Source: Thermoplasmatales archaeon ex4484_6 (lineage in GTDB: Archaea > Thermoplasmatota > Penumbrarchaeia > Penumbrarchaeales > Penumbrarchaeaceae). From it: a DNA stretch of 7,262 nucleotides. Positions within the stretch are counted from its first letter, which is position 1; each line of letters opens with the position of its first letter. A model generated the notes under the pieces. The model was given only the letters and a program-made list of their open reading frames with translations. It made no database searches and was not told the origin of the DNA. The stretch covers positions 1 through 7,262 of the forward strand of contig NJDO01000097.1 of NCBI GenBank assembly GCA_002254385.1, given 5' to 3'. Of the stretch, positions 6,486 to 7,262 are shown piece after piece. Made by a program: the position numbers and the translations under genes.

Positions 6486-7217
6486 CTATCCCGTCTTGTT
6501 AGAAATCATTAACGGTGATGGGGTGTAACCCTTCTCCGAGAAGAAGTGGGCGGAGATGTACTTGTAGTAGGGCGCCGCCTTTTCCCTCAACCTTTTCCTT
6601 ACCGCCTCGAGGTCGTAGCGCACCCTTCTGACGGCAAGCTGCATCCCGTCCTCCGCGTCGAGTATCACGGCAGATGCGATGCCGCCGTTCTCGGCACCCA
6701 CAGCACCCGGATTGACATAGAGCCTGGACCCGGAGACCATCAACGGAATGTGTGTGTGTCCGAAGAAGAGGATGTCCCCTTCCACATCCGAGTAGAAATC
6801 ATCGAGCACCGAGGGGAAGGGGTGGTCGAAGTAGGGGACGGCGGAGCCGCAGTCATCGGGATGTCTGTGCATGAAGGTCAGGGTCCTGCCGGAGGCTTCC
6901 AGGGAGAGGGACATGGGGGCCTCTATTCCGAGGACGAGATCCCCAAGCTCCCCGCGCACCCATTCATGGTGGGGCCTCCTCTTGATCTCTCGTAGGGGGC
7001 CCAGTTCGGTCCCGTCCCTTGTGTTCACATCATGGTTGCCCAGGACCCAGCTGATCCTCTCATCATCCAGGACGGTCTCGAGGACCTCCGCGGGATCGGG
7101 GCCTATACCCACGACGTCCCCGAGACAGATGATCCTGTCCGCATCCTCGATACTCCCCATCATCCCGGAAACCGCATCCATGTTCCCGTGGAGATCGGAT
7201 ATCACCGCTATTCTCAT
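6486..7217 (-). CDS. YfcE/MJ0936-family metallophosphoesterase
   Basis: This 243-residue cytoplasmic calcineurin-like phosphoesterase has all the metal-site motifs in order: D8 and H10 in ISDLHGN, D34 in CLGDVVG, N61 and H62 in GNHD, H117 (or H119) in FMHRHP, and the GHTH motif at 153-156, followed by VNPGAVG (168-174). Such enzymes use two metal ions to hydrolyse phosphodiesters or phosphomonoesters; family members include broad phosphodiesterases, and the natural substrate cannot be read from sequence. About 45 extra residues follow the core, with a basic helix (RYDLEAVRKRLREK) and an aromatic tail. The ATG at 7217 gives the usual MRIAVISDLHG start and is preceded by GGGGGT at 7223-7228, a one-mismatch Shine-Dalgarno site 5 bases away. 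The stop is 2 bases before the next gene, marking this as the head or second gene of a minus-strand operon. Confidence 0.93.
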   Translation of the reverse strand: MRIAVISDLHGNMDAVSGMMGSIEDADRIICLGDVVGIGPDPAEVLETVLDDERISWVLGNHDVNTRDGTELGPLREIKRRPHHEWVRGELGDLVLGIEAPMSLSLEASGRTLTFMHRHPDDCGSAVPYFDHPFPSVLDDFYSDVEGDILFFGHTHIPLMVSGSRLYVNPGAVGAENGGIASAVILDAEDGMQLAVRRVRYDLEAVRKRLREKAAPYYKYISAHFFSEKGYTPSPLMISNKTG

Positions 7218-7262
7218 TCCCGACCCCCGGGCTTACGAGGAACCTCTCCGAGATGTCCGAAG
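7214..7262 (-). CDS. Possible C-terminal end of an upstream operon gene
   Basis: The minus strand is open from the right edge in a frame ending LGEVPRKPGGRE and a TGA at 7216-7214. This stop overlaps the metallophosphoesterase start as ATGA, a usual coupling arrangement. Only 15 codons are visible. Their third-base G/C use is lower than in the neighbouring genes, while another frame here has high third-base G/C but runs deep into the next gene without ending. The call rests almost entirely on the ATGA overlap. Confidence 0.3.
   Translation of the reverse strand, partial: FGHLGEVPRKPGGRE

Noticed and set aside
6103..6995. Plus-strand open frames of 141 and 149 codons at the right side
   Set aside because: Both are antisense to the metallophosphoesterase and EF-hand genes, whose motifs and signal peptide are clear; neither shows a domain.

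Overview
The window looks like archaeal chromosome, most likely from a euryarchaeal lineage such as Thermoplasmatota; the lineage is inference only. Three things support this. One gene encodes a Vms1/baeRF-type relative of archaeal release factor aRF1, ending in the typical GGIAAILRY tail. AT-rich TATA-like boxes with purine-rich flanks lie about 25-30 bases before proposed starts, as expected for leaderless archaeal transcripts. Arginine is mostly written AGG/AGA. No tRNA, rRNA, CRISPR array or insertion sequence is visible.

Left part (1-551): an AT-richer stretch with no intact gene. On the minus strand it carries the remains of an aspartate-rich, thrombospondin type 3-like calcium-binding surface protein. 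Its reading frame is broken upstream and it runs off the left edge. Next, on the minus strand (548-1858), is a winged-helix plus TPR protein that is probably a regulator or scaffold. Divergent from it (1936-3402, plus strand) is a membrane-anchored or secreted beta-propeller with six Asp-boxes of the sialidase/BNR type. The short region between the two starts holds a TATA-like element readable on both strands.

Right part (3378-7262): a compact minus-strand cluster. In transcription order it holds the possible end of an upstream gene, a YfcE/MJ0936-type metallophosphoesterase, a secreted single-pass membrane protein with one textbook EF-hand loop, the Vms1/baeRF-like protein, and a 99-residue single-pass membrane protein whose 3' end overlaps the propeller gene tail to tail by 25 bases. 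Gaps of 2, 21 and 40 bases suggest that at least the first three genes form an operon.

The best-founded functional calls are the metallophosphoesterase, the Vms1/baeRF protein and the Asp-box propeller. The strongest candidates for new biology are the coupling of a putative ribosome-rescue hydrolase to a metallophosphoesterase and an unrecognised EF-hand surface protein, and the decayed calcium-binding surface-protein gene at the left edge.
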